From Gemmatimonadota bacterium (GTDB taxonomy: Bacteria; Gemmatimonadota; Gemmatimonadetes; Gemmatimonadales; Gemmatimonadaceae), in NCBI GenBank assembly GCA_028287305.1, contig JAQBPX010000027.1:1-64000 (forward strand): 64,000 bases of DNA, written 5' to 3'. Below the pieces are notes generated by a model. The model saw only the letters and a program-made list of their open reading frames with translations, had not been told where the DNA came from and did not search any database. The first letter of the stretch is position 1, and each line of letters opens with the position of its first letter. Positions 34,671 to 45,073 of this stretch are shown one piece after another. Position numbers and translations under genes: made by a program.

Positions 34671-37559
34671 CTACGGCGTCACTCGCGTATGCAGGTACAC
34701 CCGCGTCGCGGCCGGCACTGATCCGCCCAGCACGCGCGCCAGCCCGGCTCGCAGCTCGAGCCCCGGCACGCCGGCCAGCGGGAAGCGGCCCTGGAAGATG
34801 TTCGTCTCCATGCCCACCACGCGCACCCACTGGTCGTAGCGCGCGCCGCGTCGCGTGACGCTCACACCCTCGGCGAAGGGCGCGAACGAGCGGTTCGGCA
34901 GCGACGCGCGCCAGGCCAGCAGGTCGCGCCCCACGAGCGATCCGGTGGGCAGCGCCGGCAGGTCGTAGCGCTGTGCCATCAGCAGCGCCTCGCCGAGGAT
35001 CGGGTCGGGTCCACCGGCGGTCATCGCCGCAAATCCGGTCGAGTCGCGCGAGCTGCCGAGCGTGAATTCCGCCTCGAAGGGAAGTGCGCGCACACCCGTG
35101 ACCGACACTCCCACGCGCGCGCGACCGAGCCGCGATCGCGCATCGTCGAGCCCCGTTGCCGCGAGCAGCTGCGCGTCGCCCACGGCGCCCCAGCCATCCC
35201 CGCTCCAGCGCATCACGCCGCTCGCCTGCGCCGCGAGCGGCACCGTGGTGCGCGTGTCGTGCGCCGCCGTGTGCAGGTTGCGCGCGCCGCCCACGAGGTC
35301 CAGGAACAGCGTGCTCGCATCGGTGGCTCGCCGCAGCTGCACGCGCGCCGACAGCTCGCGCAAGTCCGCGTCCACCGACGAGTTGCGCCGGCGGCGCTGG
35401 TTCCATCCCGTCGCGCGCAACGTGACCGGCGCGCGCAGGCCCCGCCATGTCGCGCCGAGCCCCACGCCGCGCTCGATGCCGTCGTTGCCACCGATCGCGG
35501 TGGCGAGCAGCGCGAGCCGGCCCACGGGATCCACGTTCGAGAGGTTGATCGCGAGGCCCGCCCCATCGGGGCCGGCGGTGGTGCCCGGCACCACGCGTGA
35601 CACGCGCGGCCCGATACCGTACGTGCGCTCCGACAATCGCGCTCCGCGCGGCACCGTGTCCGGCAGGCCGGCGTCGCGCGCTCCGACGTGCACCCTGGTC
35701 ACGAACGACTCCACGCCCGGGCCGGCGAGCTCGGGGTGCGGCACGCTGTCGCGCGGCAGCATGCGGCGCAGGTCGTAGCCTGCGCTGTGCAGCGAGAGGA
35801 ACCAGATCGCACCGCGCGCATCCGTCGCGCTGCCGACTGCCGCCCCGGTCACGCGCGAAAGCGGGCGCACGCTGCCATCGGCCAGGCTGATGCGCTCCAG
35901 GTTCGCGATCGCGCCGCGCTCCGAGGTGGCGACGAGCGCGCTGTCGCCAGGGAGAAAGTCGGCGTCGAAGCGATTGAAGCCGTCCGCGGGATCCGCCATG
36001 CGCACGGCACCGGTCGCAGCATCCACCACCGCGATGCGCCAGCGATCGGTGACGTGCACCGAGACGGCGATGGTGCGCCCGTCGCGCGCGAATCTCGGGC
36101 GGTGGAAGGAGGTGACGGGCGAGCCGCGCAGCAGCGTGCGCACCGCGCCGTCGCCCAGCTCTACCATCACGAGGTCGCACCATCCGTGCACGCACTGCGT
36201 GGCCACCGCGTGCACGCCGTCGGGCGCCGGGTCGGCATCGCGGAGCGCGCCGCCGATCGTCAGGCGATGCGTGGAGCGCAGCCGCCAGTTCCATTCCCAG
36301 AGGTCGGGGCGGTAGCTGCCGTCGCGCTGCAGCGTGAGGCGCGAGAGCAGCAGGCGGTCGCCGTCGCTGAAGAAGCGCGGCTGCTCGAAGGGAAGGCCGT
36401 CGCGCGCGACCAGCGTCGCCAGTGACTTGTGCGGCCGTGGATAGGGAGAGCTGAACAGCACGTCCTCGGGATCCTGCACCAGCGACTTGAGCCGCGCGCG
36501 CGTGAGGGCGGTGTCCTCTACCGTGCGGGCGCTGTCCCAGAGCACCACGCGCGTGAGCCTGCCCACGCTGCGCACCACCAGGGCGACGCGTGCGCCATCG
36601 CGCGACACGGCCGGGTCGCCGGTGGCCCACGCCAGTCGCGCCTCGAGCTCGCCGGGTTGCGCGCCCTGCTGCGCGAGCGCGCGCTCGACGTCCACCGCGT
36701 CGTGCGTGAGATGCGTGACGAACTTCTGGTACAGCGTGGCGGGGTGCGCGCCGAACATCCCGCTGAACGCGGACACGAAGTCGCGGTCCTCGCGCGCGCT
36801 CAGCCGGCGCCAGAGCATGCGCAGCTTGTTCGAGTCGGGGGGCGCGCCGCCGAGCCAGGGCGCGGTGGGCACGGAGTCCGCCAGCCACTCGAGATATGCG
36901 GATCCCACCAGGTAGGCGAAGTCTCCCCCGTTGAAGGTGCTCGCGCCGTTCAGCGACTCATACGTCGGCAGCCTTCCCTCGAGCGCCCACTGGCGCAGCA
37001 GCGCCGACCGCCACGCGTTGCGCGGTCGCCCGCTGCCGCTGACCATGCCCTCGATGTGCGTGGCATACCCCTCGATCACCCAGCGGGGCGACTTGTACGA
37101 GAGGGGGCCGAGTGGCACGGGCGACCACGACCAGAATCGCGCGACGGCCGCGTTGCGCGACGGACGCATGAGGTGCGCGAGGTGCGCGATCTCGTGCGAT
37201 GCGAGCATCTGGTCCCAGCGCGGATAGTTGCCGATGTCCTCGCGCGGCGAGGGCGGCGTGGGCCAGAAGGTGATCACCGGCCGGTCGAGGAAGGGCAGCG
37301 CCATTCCATTCGACGTGTTGTAGGGATCGTCGACCACGACCTGCACGCGATGCGGGATGCGATACCCGATCACGCCCTCCACGGCGTCGGCGACGCCGTC
37401 GATGCGCTCGGCCAGCGCCTGGGTCCACTCCGCATGCTCGGGGGCGTGGTGCAACGAGAAGCGCCGCGTATCGATGGTTTGCCATCGCTGCGCGGCGCGT
37501 GCCGGGACCTGCGCGTTCAGTCGTGGAGCGGCGAGGAGCAGGGCCGCTCCCACGACCAT
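34671..37559 (-). CDS. Exported MA-clan metalloprotease with beta-propeller-like and barrel-like regions
   Basis: 962 residues from ATG at 37559; the frame is open far upstream but this start gives the signal peptide (MVVGAALLLAAPRLNA). Zinc site: HEIAH at residues 122-126 and WVIEGYATH with glutamate 163, as in gluzincins. Residues about 280-650 contain blade-like repeats (DPAVSRDGARVALVV, PRFFSDGDRLLLSRL, PRFARDGRTIAVSVHV, DADFLPGDSALVATS) resembling a TolB/WD propeller. The last 300 residues look like outer-membrane beta strands. It is probably a surface or outer-membrane protease. Domain order is inferred from pattern only. Confidence 0.8.
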   Translation of the reverse strand: MVVGAALLLAAPRLNAQVPARAAQRWQTIDTRRFSLHHAPEHAEWTQALAERIDGVADAVEGVIGYRIPHRVQVVVDDPYNTSNGMALPFLDRPVITFWPTPPSPREDIGNYPRWDQMLASHEIAHLAHLMRPSRNAAVARFWSWSPVPLGPLSYKSPRWVIEGYATHIEGMVSGSGRPRNAWRSALLRQWALEGRLPTYESLNGASTFNGGDFAYLVGSAYLEWLADSVPTAPWLGGAPPDSNKLRMLWRRLSAREDRDFVSAFSGMFGAHPATLYQKFVTHLTHDAVDVERALAQQGAQPGELEARLAWATGDPAVSRDGARVALVVRSVGRLTRVVLWDSARTVEDTALTRARLKSLVQDPEDVLFSSPYPRPHKSLATLVARDGLPFEQPRFFSDGDRLLLSRLTLQRDGSYRPDLWEWNWRLRSTHRLTIGGALRDADPAPDGVHAVATQCVHGWCDLVMVELGDGAVRTLLRGSPVTSFHRPRFARDGRTIAVSVHVTDRWRIAVVDAATGAVRMADPADGFNRFDADFLPGDSALVATSERGAIANLERISLADGSVRPLSRVTGAAVGSATDARGAIWFLSLHSAGYDLRRMLPRDSVPHPELAGPGVESFVTRVHVGARDAGLPDTVPRGARLSERTYGIGPRVSRVVPGTTAGPDGAGLAINLSNVDPVGRLALLATAIGGNDGIERGVGLGATWRGLRAPVTLRATGWNQRRRRNSSVDADLRELSARVQLRRATDASTLFLDLVGGARNLHTAAHDTRTTVPLAAQASGVMRWSGDGWGAVGDAQLLAATGLDDARSRLGRARVGVSVTGVRALPFEAEFTLGSSRDSTGFAAMTAGGPDPILGEALLMAQRYDLPALPTGSLVGRDLLAWRASLPNRSFAPFAEGVSVTRRGARYDQWVRVVGMETNIFQGRFPLAGVPGLELRAGLARVLGGSVPAATRVYLHTRVTP

Positions 37560-37570
37560 CGTGCGGATGA

Positions 37571-37747
37571 TCAGCGGCGCTCGGGGGCCTTCCGCGACTT
37601 CAGCGCATCCTGCAACCAGGTGGCCGGGATGATGAACAGCGGCGTGAGGAAGAACCCGAGCAGCGAGTTCAGCCAGACGAGCGCGATATAGAAGCAGCAC
37701 AGGCCGATGCTGACCCAGATGACGCCGAGCGGACCGGAGGTGTTCAC
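37571..37747 (-). CDS. Small two-helix membrane protein
   Basis: 58 residues from a GTG at 37747 with CAGGAG about 7-12 bases upstream. Two hydrophobic helices (GVIWVSIGLCCFYIALVWL and LLGFFLTPLFIIPATWL) and a basic tail KSRKAPERR. A longer ATG frame to 37819 lacks a ribosome-binding site. It is 11 bases upstream of the metalloprotease gene and surely in the same transcript; it might assist export or anchoring. No family recognised. Confidence 0.6.
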   Translation of the reverse strand: MNTSGPLGVIWVSIGLCCFYIALVWLNSLLGFFLTPLFIIPATWLQDALKSRKAPERR

Positions 37748-37859
37748 GCGGAGCTCCTGATGCAGGATGATGACGTGGCAGGAAAGTACCCACGGGAAGC
37801 TCCGGCTTCCAGAGGGCACGGGGCTGCGCGAGGGCGGCGCGCGCGGGTAGCTTCAACAG

Positions 37860-38846
37860 GTGGCCGAGCACGAGCGCGTCTTGGTGCAGGATACGGTCCG
37901 CACGGTGGAGCTCGCCGTGGGGGATGCGCTGGAGCGCGCGGGGCGCGTGGTGCTGGCCGTCTCGGGGGGGCTGGACTCGATGGTGCTGCTCGCCGTTGCC
38001 GCTCGCGTCGCCCGGGATCGCGTGGCGGGGGTGGCCACCTTCGACCACGGCACGGGAGCGCACGCTCGGCGCGCCGCCGCCCACGTCGCCGAGAGCTCGG
38101 CCACCCTCGGGTTTCCCTGCTGGAGCGGAGGCGCCACCGCCTTGCCCGAGTCGGAGGAGGGATGGCGCGCGGCGCGCTGGGAGTTCCTTCACGGCGTGGC
38201 ACGGCAGGCCTCGGCCACGATCGCCACGGCGCACACCCTCGACGACCAGCTGGAGACCGTCCTCCACCGTGTGCTGCGCGGCTCCGGCACCCGCGGTCTG
38301 GCCGGGTTGCTGGCGTCCGGTGGCCCTGTGCGTCCCCTCCTGGGGATGCGTCGCGCGATGGTAGCGCAGGTTGCGCGGGCGCTCGGCGTGGCGCACCTGG
38401 AGGATCCGTCGAACGGGAGCCTGCGCTTCTTCCGGAATCGTATCCGGCACGAGATCCTGCCGGCGCTCCGAAGTGCGGATGCGGCGATCGACGAGCGGCT
38501 GCTGGGCGTGGCGCGCCGCGCGGCCGGCTGGCGCGCGGAGGTCGAGGCCCTGGCCGGATCGATGGGGGTCAGCGATTCGAAAGGAGGCGACCTGTGCGTT
38601 GCCACCCGCGAAATGACCGGGTATTCTCGGGAGGCGCTGGGCGTGCTGTGGCCCGCGCTCGCGGCCCGCGGCGGGGCGGTGCTCGACCGTCGCGGAACCG
38701 TTCGCCTCACGGAGTTTACTATTAAGGGACGCCCGGGGCAGTGCATCCAGCTGTCCGGCGGGTGGGAAGTACGACGCGAGCGCGAGGGATTCGCGCTCCG
38801 CCGATCGAGTGCAGTTCGCCGCAGCAACGCGGCACCCGCGCCGTGA
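37860..38846 (+). CDS. tilS: tRNA(Ile)-lysidine synthase
   Basis: 328 residues from GTG. N-type ATP-pyrophosphatase with PP-loop SGGLDSM near residue 35, TFDHGTGAHA, and IATAHTLDDQLETVLHRVLRGSGTRGLAG typical of TilS. It modifies C34 of the AUA-reading tRNA-Ile with lysine. The C-terminal substrate-binding part is short (LTEFTIKGRPGQCIQLSGGWEVRRE). In front of hpt and ftsH, the conserved tilS-hpt-ftsH order seen in many bacteria. Confidence 0.92.
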   Translation: MAEHERVLVQDTVRTVELAVGDALERAGRVVLAVSGGLDSMVLLAVAARVARDRVAGVATFDHGTGAHARRAAAHVAESSATLGFPCWSGGATALPESEEGWRAARWEFLHGVARQASATIATAHTLDDQLETVLHRVLRGSGTRGLAGLLASGGPVRPLLGMRRAMVAQVARALGVAHLEDPSNGSLRFFRNRIRHEILPALRSADAAIDERLLGVARRAAGWRAEVEALAGSMGVSDSKGGDLCVATREMTGYSREALGVLWPALAARGGAVLDRRGTVRLTEFTIKGRPGQCIQLSGGWEVRREREGFALRRSSAVRRSNAAPAP

Positions 38847-38903
38847 GGCTGCACGGCTCCGTATTCGCGCCAATTGTCCTCAACGGCAGACGATCCGCGG
38901 TTG

Positions 38904-39425
38904 ATGGGACGCGAGGTCAAGCGGGTGTCGTTCGACGCCCCGACCATTGCGACCCGTGTCCGTGAGCTGGGCCGGGAGATCACGACGTCCTACCCGGACG
39001 GCGAGCTCCTGGTGCTGGGCCTCCTCAAGGGAAGCTTCATCTTCCTGAGCGACCTCGTGCGCGAGATCGAGCGCCCGCTGCAGGTCGACTTCCTGGTCGC
39101 GAGCAGCTACGGCGACGCGATGGAATCCAGCGGGCTCGTTCGGCTGCTGTACGATCCCGAGACGGAGCTGGAAGGGAAGCACATCCTGCTCGTGGAGGAC
39201 ATCGTCGATTCCGGGCGCACGCTCAACCGACTGATGGAACTGCTACAGGCACGGAATCCGCGATCACTCGAGATCTGTGCCCTGCTCCACAAGCACATCG
39301 CCACCGAGTTGCAGCACCCCGTGAAGTTCGTGGGATTCGATGCCCCGCACGAATTCCTTGTCGGATACGGACTGGATCACGCCGAGAACTTCCGGCACGT
39401 CCCCTACATCGCGAGCCTGCAGTAG
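38904..39425 (+). CDS. hpt: Hypoxanthine phosphoribosyltransferase
   Basis: 173 residues from ATG at 38904; TTG at 38874 would add ten residues and neither site has a clear Shine-Dalgarno. PRPP-binding motif LLVEDIVDSGRTL is exact. LLKGSFIFLSDLVREI and DFLVASSYGD are the other purine-PRTase elements. Salvages hypoxanthine/guanine. Ends one base before the ATG of ftsH. Confidence 0.94.
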   Translation: MGREVKRVSFDAPTIATRVRELGREITTSYPDGELLVLGLLKGSFIFLSDLVREIERPLQVDFLVASSYGDAMESSGLVRLLYDPETELEGKHILLVEDIVDSGRTLNRLMELLQARNPRSLEICALLHKHIATELQHPVKFVGFDAPHEFLVGYGLDHAENFRHVPYIASLQ

Positions 39426-41426
39426 ATGCCAGGACCAACGCCTCCGCCCAACAAGAACAACAACAACAACAAGAAGGATCTGCAGTGGGGAAAGCTCAGC
39501 AAGACGCTTTCCTTCTGGATCCTCATCCTGCTCATTCCCGTCGCGCTGCTGCAGCTCTCCGGCGCGCGCAACGAGCCCGCGCCGCAGATCGACTATACGC
39601 AGTATCGCGAGGAGCTGGCGCGCGACAACATCTCGAAGGTGACCATCTCGGCCGGCAAGTACATGGTGGGCGACTTCCGCCAGGGCGTGCCGATCGAGGG
39701 GAAGCAGGCGAAGCGCTTCACGACGCACCTCGCCGCGGAGAACTCGGAGTCCGAGGTCGCGGCGCTGTCGGCGAAGAACGTGCGCATCACCGCCGAGGAC
39801 GCGCGCCCATCGGCCATGACCTGGGTGATCCAGTTCCTGCCCTGGCTGCTGATCATCGGCTTCTACCTGTTCCTCTTCCGGCAGATGCAGCAGGGAGGCG
39901 CGAAGGCGTTCTCCTTCGGCAAGTCGAAGGCGAAGCTCCTCACGGGCGACACGCCCAAGGTGACCTTCGCCGACGTGGCGGGCGCCGATGAGGCCAAGCA
40001 GGAGCTGCAGGAGATCATCGAGTTCCTGAAGGACCCGCAGAAGTACACGAAGCTCGGTGGGCGGCTGCCCAAGGGCTGCCTGCTCGTGGGTCCGCCGGGC
40101 ACCGGCAAGACGCTGCTGGCGCGCGCCGTGGCGGGTGAGGCCGGGCGTCCCTTCTTCTCGATGTCGGGCTCCGACTTCGTGGAGATGTTCGTGGGCGTCG
40201 GCGCGAGCCGCGTGCGCGACCTCTTCGAGCAGGGCAAGGCGCACGCGCCCTGCATCATCTTCATCGACGAGATCGACGCGGTCGGGCGCCATCGCGGCGC
40301 CGGATTGGGCGGCGGTCACGACGAGCGCGAGCAGACGCTCAACCAGCTGCTGGTGGAGATGGACGGCTTCGAGTCGAACGAGGGCGTGATCCTGATCGCT
40401 GCCACGAACCGCCCCGACGTGCTGGATCCCGCGCTGCTGCGCCCGGGCCGCTTCGACCGCCAGATCGTGGTGGACGCGCCGGACCTCCGTGGCCGAGAGG
40501 GCATCCTCAAGGTGCACGTGCGCAACAAGCCGATGGCCGACGACGTGAACATCACCACGCTCGCGCGCGGCACCCCCGGGATGTCCGGCGCCGACCTGGC
40601 GAACATGGTGAACGAGGCGGCGCTGCTCGCGGTGCGCCGTAACCACGACAAGATCTTCATGGCCGACCTCGAGGACGCCAAGGACAAGGTGATGCTCGGC
40701 GCCGAGCGGAAGAGCATGGTGATGAAGGACGAGGAGCGTCGCCTCACCGCGTATCACGAGGCGGGCCACGCGATCTGCAACATCATGATCAAGGGCAACG
40801 ATCCGCTGCATAAGGTCACGATCGTGCCGCGCGGCCGCGCGCTGGGCCTGGCGTTCACGCTGCCGGAAGACGACCGCGTGTCCACCACGCGCGAGCAGCT
40901 GAAGGCAGTGCTGGTGCGGATGTATGGGGGCCGCGTGGCGGAGGAAGTGGTGTTCGGCCGTGAGCAGGTGACGACCGGCGCCTCGAGCGACATCCAGAAG
41001 GCAACGGGGCTCGCACGTCGCTACGTGTCGCAGTGGGGACTGTCCGATGAGATCGGCCCGATCCTCGTGGGCGACAACGAGCAGGACGTCTTCCTCGGCC
41101 GCGACATCCAGCGCCACCGTGAGGTGAGCGAGCGGACCGCGCAGCTGGTGGACTCGGAAGTGAAGCGCGTGATCGACGAGGCGTACCAGCGCGCCACCAC
41201 GGTGCTCACCGAGAACCTGGACCTGCTGCACCGGGTCGCGGCCGCGCTCCTCGAGCGCGAGACGCTCACCGGTGAGGACGTGAAGGCGATTGCCCGTGGG
41301 GAAACGCTGCCGCCGCGCAGCGAACTGCCCCCGCCGCTCCCGCCGCTCTCGGCCAAGCCGATCCCGGTGGCCGAGCCGCGCCGCAACCCGGGGTTGCTCG
41401 GCGGTCCCGAGCCCTCGCCGGCATGA
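39426..41426 (+). CDS. ftsH: ATP-dependent zinc metalloprotease FtsH
   Basis: 666 residues. Two membrane helices ([15 protein letters not shown] and [19 protein letters not shown]) flank a periplasmic domain. AAA+ module: Walker A GPPGTGKT at about residue 222, Walker [12 protein letters not shown], second region of homology with [21 protein letters not shown]. Zinc site HEAGH at about residue 444. Degrades membrane and regulatory proteins. The N-terminus carries an Asn/Lys run ([12 protein letters not shown]) before the first helix, and the C-terminus is Pro-rich. Confidence 0.97.
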   Translation: MPGPTPPPNKNNNNNKKDLQWGKLSKTLSFWILILLIPVALLQLSGARNEPAPQIDYTQYREELARDNISKVTISAGKYMVGDFRQGVPIEGKQAKRFTTHLAAENSESEVAALSAKNVRITAEDARPSAMTWVIQFLPWLLIIGFYLFLFRQMQQGGAKAFSFGKSKAKLLTGDTPKVTFADVAGADEAKQELQEIIEFLKDPQKYTKLGGRLPKGCLLVGPPGTGKTLLARAVAGEAGRPFFSMSGSDFVEMFVGVGASRVRDLFEQGKAHAPCIIFIDEIDAVGRHRGAGLGGGHDEREQTLNQLLVEMDGFESNEGVILIAATNRPDVLDPALLRPGRFDRQIVVDAPDLRGREGILKVHVRNKPMADDVNITTLARGTPGMSGADLANMVNEAALLAVRRNHDKIFMADLEDAKDKVMLGAERKSMVMKDEERRLTAYHEAGHAICNIMIKGNDPLHKVTIVPRGRALGLAFTLPEDDRVSTTREQLKAVLVRMYGGRVAEEVVFGREQVTTGASSDIQKATGLARRYVSQWGLSDEIGPILVGDNEQDVFLGRDIQRHREVSERTAQLVDSEVKRVIDEAYQRATTVLTENLDLLHRVAAALLERETLTGEDVKAIARGETLPPRSELPPPLPPLSAKPIPVAEPRRNPGLLGGPEPSPA

Positions 41427-41444
41427 CGGATTGCGCGTGATCGC

Positions 41445-42293
41445 GTGACTCAGCAAGCGTGGCGGATCCGGGGCGGCGAGCTTGTGCTCGACCGCCCCGT
41501 GATCCTTGGAATACTCAACGTCACCCCCGACAGCTTCAGCGACGGGGGTGACGCGTTTTCGCCCGCGGCCTGGATGGCCCGCGCCGAGGCGCTGGTGGCG
41601 GGCGGCGCCGACGTCATCGACGTTGGAGGCGAGTCCACGCGACCTGGCGCCTCGCCGGTGTTCCACGAGGAGGAGCTCGCGCGCGTGGTGCCGGTGGTGG
41701 CGGCGATACGCGAGCGCTGGCCCGCAGTGGCGGTGTCCATCGACACCGTGAAGGGTGAGGTGGCGAGTGCGGCGATCGCCGCGGGCGCGCACATCGTGAA
41801 TGACGTTTCGGGCTTTCGCCTCGACCCGGCGATGGGCGACATTTGCGCGGCGACGGGCGTCGGCGTGGTGCTCATGCACTCGCGTGGATCGGTGGGTGAC
41901 ATGGCGAGCCATGCGCACGCCGAGTACGAGGACGTGGTGATGGATGTGCGGCGCGAGCTGGCCGAGCGCGTGCGCGAGGCGCGCGAGGCGGGTGTGCGTG
42001 AGGATGCGATCGTGGTGGATCCTGGACTCGGCTTCGGCAAGCGCCGCGCACACTCGGTGTCGCTGATCGCCGCGGCGGGCTCGCTGTCCCACCGGCCGGT
42101 GCTGGTCGGCGCGAGCCGCAAGCGCTTCATCGGGGAGATCACTGGCGTGACGGACGCATGGCGGCGCGATGCCGGGAGCGTGGGTGCGCACGTCGCGGCG
42201 CTCGCGGCGGGCGCGCGCCTGTTCCGCGTGCATGACGTGGCCATGCACCGGCACGCGCTCGACGTGGCGTGGGAGGTCCTGTGCAGGCGATGA
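41445..42293 (+). CDS. folP: Dihydropteroate synthase
   Basis: 282 residues from GTG. GILNVTPDSFSDGG, DVGGESTRPGA, SIDTVKGEVA, NDVSGF, DPGLGFGKR and GASRKRFIG are the pterin- and pABA-binding loops of DHPS. Folate synthesis enzyme and sulfonamide target. Followed by cdaA with overlapping stop/start. Confidence 0.96.
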   Translation: MTQQAWRIRGGELVLDRPVILGILNVTPDSFSDGGDAFSPAAWMARAEALVAGGADVIDVGGESTRPGASPVFHEEELARVVPVVAAIRERWPAVAVSIDTVKGEVASAAIAAGAHIVNDVSGFRLDPAMGDICAATGVGVVLMHSRGSVGDMASHAHAEYEDVVMDVRRELAERVREAREAGVREDAIVVDPGLGFGKRRAHSVSLIAAAGSLSHRPVLVGASRKRFIGEITGVTDAWRRDAGSVGAHVAALAAGARLFRVHDVAMHRHALDVAWEVLCRR

Positions 42294-43084
42294 ACCCCTT
42301 CGAGCAGTTTCGGCTCCTGCATCCCGGCTGGCGCGACGCGCTGGAAGTGGCCGTCGTGTCGTTCGTGCTGTATCGCGTGCTGCTCGTGTTCCAGCGCACG
42401 CGCGCCGTGCAGATGTTCACGGGCATCGTGGTGCTGATCGTGGTGTACGCGGTGGCGTGGGTGCTCAAGCTCGCCATGCTCACCTACCTGCTCGGCCTCG
42501 TGTTCACCTATGGCGCGTTCGCGCTGCTGATCGTCTTCCAGCCGGAGCTGCGCGCGGCGCTCGCGCAACTCGGGCGCTCGCCGATGTCGGCGCTCTTCCA
42601 TCGCATGGGCGACTCCGAAGTGGCCGAGCAGGTGGCCGACGCGGTGGAGCGACTGAGCCGCTCGGGCATCGGCGCGATCATCGCGGTGGAGCGCGAGATC
42701 CCGCTGGATGACTATGTGCACTCGGGCACCACCATGCAGGCGAAGGTCTCGGCCGACCTGCTGGCGACGATCTTCACGCCGTACTCGCCGCTGCACGATG
42801 GCGCCGTGATCATTCGCGACGACACGCTGATCGGCGCGGGCGCGATCCTGCCGCTCTCGCAGGCCACGCTCGACGATCGCTCGCTCGGCACGCGCCATCG
42901 CGCGGCGCTCGGCCTGAGCGAGGAGACGGACGCGCTGGTGGTGGTGGTGAGCGAGGAGTCGTCGAGCATCGCGCTCGCGTCGCACGGGCGGCTGTATCGC
43001 AACCTGGAGCCGGCGCAGCTTCGCGAGCTGCTCGCGGGGCGCGTGGTGCTGGACGACTCGAGCGATGCCATTGCCCGGCGCTGA
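42290..43084 (+). CDS. cdaA: Diadenylate cyclase (c-di-AMP synthase)
   Basis: 264 residues from ATG overlapping the folP stop (ATGA); GTG at 42281, closer to the GGAGG at 42272-42276, is an alternative. Three N-terminal membrane helices, then the DAC domain with SPLHDGAVII (DGA motif) and GTRHRAALG (RHR motif). It makes cyclic di-AMP from two ATP. The folP-cdaA pairing is known in several phyla. Its end overlaps the DUF2723 gene by 20 bases. Confidence 0.95.
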   Translation: MNPFEQFRLLHPGWRDALEVAVVSFVLYRVLLVFQRTRAVQMFTGIVVLIVVYAVAWVLKLAMLTYLLGLVFTYGAFALLIVFQPELRAALAQLGRSPMSALFHRMGDSEVAEQVADAVERLSRSGIGAIIAVEREIPLDDYVHSGTTMQAKVSADLLATIFTPYSPLHDGAVIIRDDTLIGAGAILPLSQATLDDRSLGTRHRAALGLSEETDALVVVVSEESSSIALASHGRLYRNLEPAQLRELLAGRVVLDDSSDAIARR

Positions 43085-45062
43085 CGGAGCGAGCGTGGCG
43101 CCGCGCGATCGCGGCCCCGCGCAGGCGGCGCTGGTCGTGGCGTTGCTGCTCGGCGCGACCTACGCCGCGACGCTGGCGCCCGGCGTCACCTTCTGGGACT
43201 CGGGTGAGTTCATCGCGGCCAGCCGCACGCTAGGCATCCCGCACCCGCCGGGCACTCCGCTCTTCGTGCTGTTGCTTGCGGCGTGGGCGCGCCTGCTCGG
43301 CTTCCTCCCGTGGGCGCTGGCCACGAACGCGTTCTCCGCCGCGTGCACCGTGATGGCGATGTCGGTGCTCGCCGCGATGCTCACCCGCGCGACCGGTGAC
43401 AGGCTGGCCGGGATCGCCGGCGCGACCTGCGCGGGCACCATGACGTCGGTGTGGCTGAACGCGACCGAGACGGAGGTGTATGCGGCGTCGCTGGCGCTCT
43501 CGGTATTGATCCTGTGGAGCGCGGACCGCGCCGGGCGGAACGACGACGATCGCGCGCTGGTGCTCGCGTCGTATCTCGTGGCGCTGGCCGTGCCGCTGCA
43601 CCTCAGCGCGCTGGTGGTGGTGCCGTCGGCGGTAGTGCTGGCGTCACGGCGCGACGATGGATGGCGATGGCGCCCGGCTGCGCTGCTCGGTGGCGCATTC
43701 GTGCTGTCGCTCGGCATCGCCAGGTTGTCGCTGCCGATCGTGATTGCCGGGGCGGTGATGGTCGTGGTCGCACGCCGGAAGGCGGCGCGCGTGCCGATCG
43801 ATGCGCTGCTGTCGTGCGCCATCGCCGCGAGTGCACTGCTGATCATGCTCGTGCGGGCGCGACACGATCCGGCCGTGAACCAGGGAAATCCCGCGACGTG
43901 GAGCGCGCTGCTCGACGTGATCGGGCGCCGGCAGTACGACGTGGCGCACCTCTGGCCGCGACAGGCGCCGGCCTGGCTGCAGCTTGGCAACGTGTTGCAG
44001 TACGCGGACTGGCAGGTGGCACTGGCGCTGGCGCCCACCGTGATCCCGAGCGTGGCGCGCGTGGCGGTGACGGTCGCGTTCATGCTGGTTGGCGTGTATG
44101 GCGCGTTCGTCCATCGGCAGGCAGACCGCGGCACGTTCATCGCGATCGCGTCGCTGCTCGCCTGCGGCACGCTCGGCGTGGCCGCGTACCTCAACCTGAA
44201 GGCGGGCGCGAGCTATGGCTGGGGGGTGCTTCCGGAGTCCGCGCCCCACGAGGCTCGCGACCGGGACTATTTCTTCGTGCTCGGCTTCGTGGCGTGGGGG
44301 CTGTGGATCGGGATGGGGCTGGTGGCGTTCGGGCGGCGCCACGTGCAGTGGCCAGCGGCGGGGCTGCTGCTGGCCGCGGTCCCGGCGATCCTCAACTGGC
44401 GGGCGATCGACCGGACGCACCGGCCCGAGGCGGACCTTCCGGTGGAGGCGGCGCGCCTGATGCTCAACGAGCCGGCGCCGCGCGCGGTGCTGTTCGTTGG
44501 CGGCGACAACGACAGCTACCCCCTCTGGTATGCGCAGGCGGTGCTGGGGATCAGGACCGACGTGATCACGGTGACCATCCCGCTGCTGGGCGCCCGCTGG
44601 TACCGGGAGGAGCTCGAGCGCCGCTATCGCCTGTTCCGGCCCGGCGAGGCCGCCCAGGCGATGGGAGTGCTGGACGCCGCCCGCCGGGTGGCGACGCAGG
44701 CCGTGAAGGAGCATCGGACCTTCTACGCGACGGTGCTGGTCGACCGGAAGGATCGTAACCAGATCGCACGTGATTGGGAGGTTAGTGGAATGACCTTCCG
44801 CGGTGCCTGGAGCATGGCGAGCGACAGCGCAGCGGGGTGGCTGCGCGCGCCGGACCGGCACGCCCCGCTGGATGTGGAGCGCCTGACGGTGGAGAAAAGC
44901 GGCCAGCGAGCGGCCCAGGTGCTGGGACAGTTGCGGCTGCGCAACTCGCTCGACCCCACGAGCCGCTACTTTGCGACGCTGCTGCGGTGCCCGGGCCGTG
45001 CGATCGTCCTCGCTGCCGGGCCCCCGCCCGATTCACTTGATTCGACCTGTAACTTCCGGTAA
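43065..45062 (+). CDS. DUF2723 multi-pass membrane protein, glycosyltransferase-like (GT-C)
   Basis: 665 residues. TLAPGVTFWDSGEFIAAS and LGIPHPPGTPLFVLLL near the N-terminus are the DUF2723 signature with acidic residues at the first external loop, as in GT-C mannosyltransferases. About 11-12 membrane helices and a C-terminal soluble portion with VLFVGGDNDSYPLWYAQ. It probably glycosylates a periplasmic or surface product. Starts inside the end of cdaA. Confidence 0.88.
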   Translation: MPLPGADGASVAPRDRGPAQAALVVALLLGATYAATLAPGVTFWDSGEFIAASRTLGIPHPPGTPLFVLLLAAWARLLGFLPWALATNAFSAACTVMAMSVLAAMLTRATGDRLAGIAGATCAGTMTSVWLNATETEVYAASLALSVLILWSADRAGRNDDDRALVLASYLVALAVPLHLSALVVVPSAVVLASRRDDGWRWRPAALLGGAFVLSLGIARLSLPIVIAGAVMVVVARRKAARVPIDALLSCAIAASALLIMLVRARHDPAVNQGNPATWSALLDVIGRRQYDVAHLWPRQAPAWLQLGNVLQYADWQVALALAPTVIPSVARVAVTVAFMLVGVYGAFVHRQADRGTFIAIASLLACGTLGVAAYLNLKAGASYGWGVLPESAPHEARDRDYFFVLGFVAWGLWIGMGLVAFGRRHVQWPAAGLLLAAVPAILNWRAIDRTHRPEADLPVEAARLMLNEPAPRAVLFVGGDNDSYPLWYAQAVLGIRTDVITVTIPLLGARWYREELERRYRLFRPGEAAQAMGVLDAARRVATQAVKEHRTFYATVLVDRKDRNQIARDWEVSGMTFRGAWSMASDSAAGWLRAPDRHAPLDVERLTVEKSGQRAAQVLGQLRLRNSLDPTSRYFATLLRCPGRAIVLAAGPPPDSLDSTCNFR

Positions 45063-45073
45063 ATTGGCGCGTT

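Noticed and set aside
37560-38873. Upstream extension of the metalloprotease frame
   Set aside because: It overlaps the small membrane protein gene and the antisense of tilS, and the signal peptide starts at 37559.
39264-42254. 996-codon minus-strand frame opposite ftsH and folP
   Set aside because: Shadow of strongly conserved genes; composition is His/Arg/Val-rich and has no recognisable motif.
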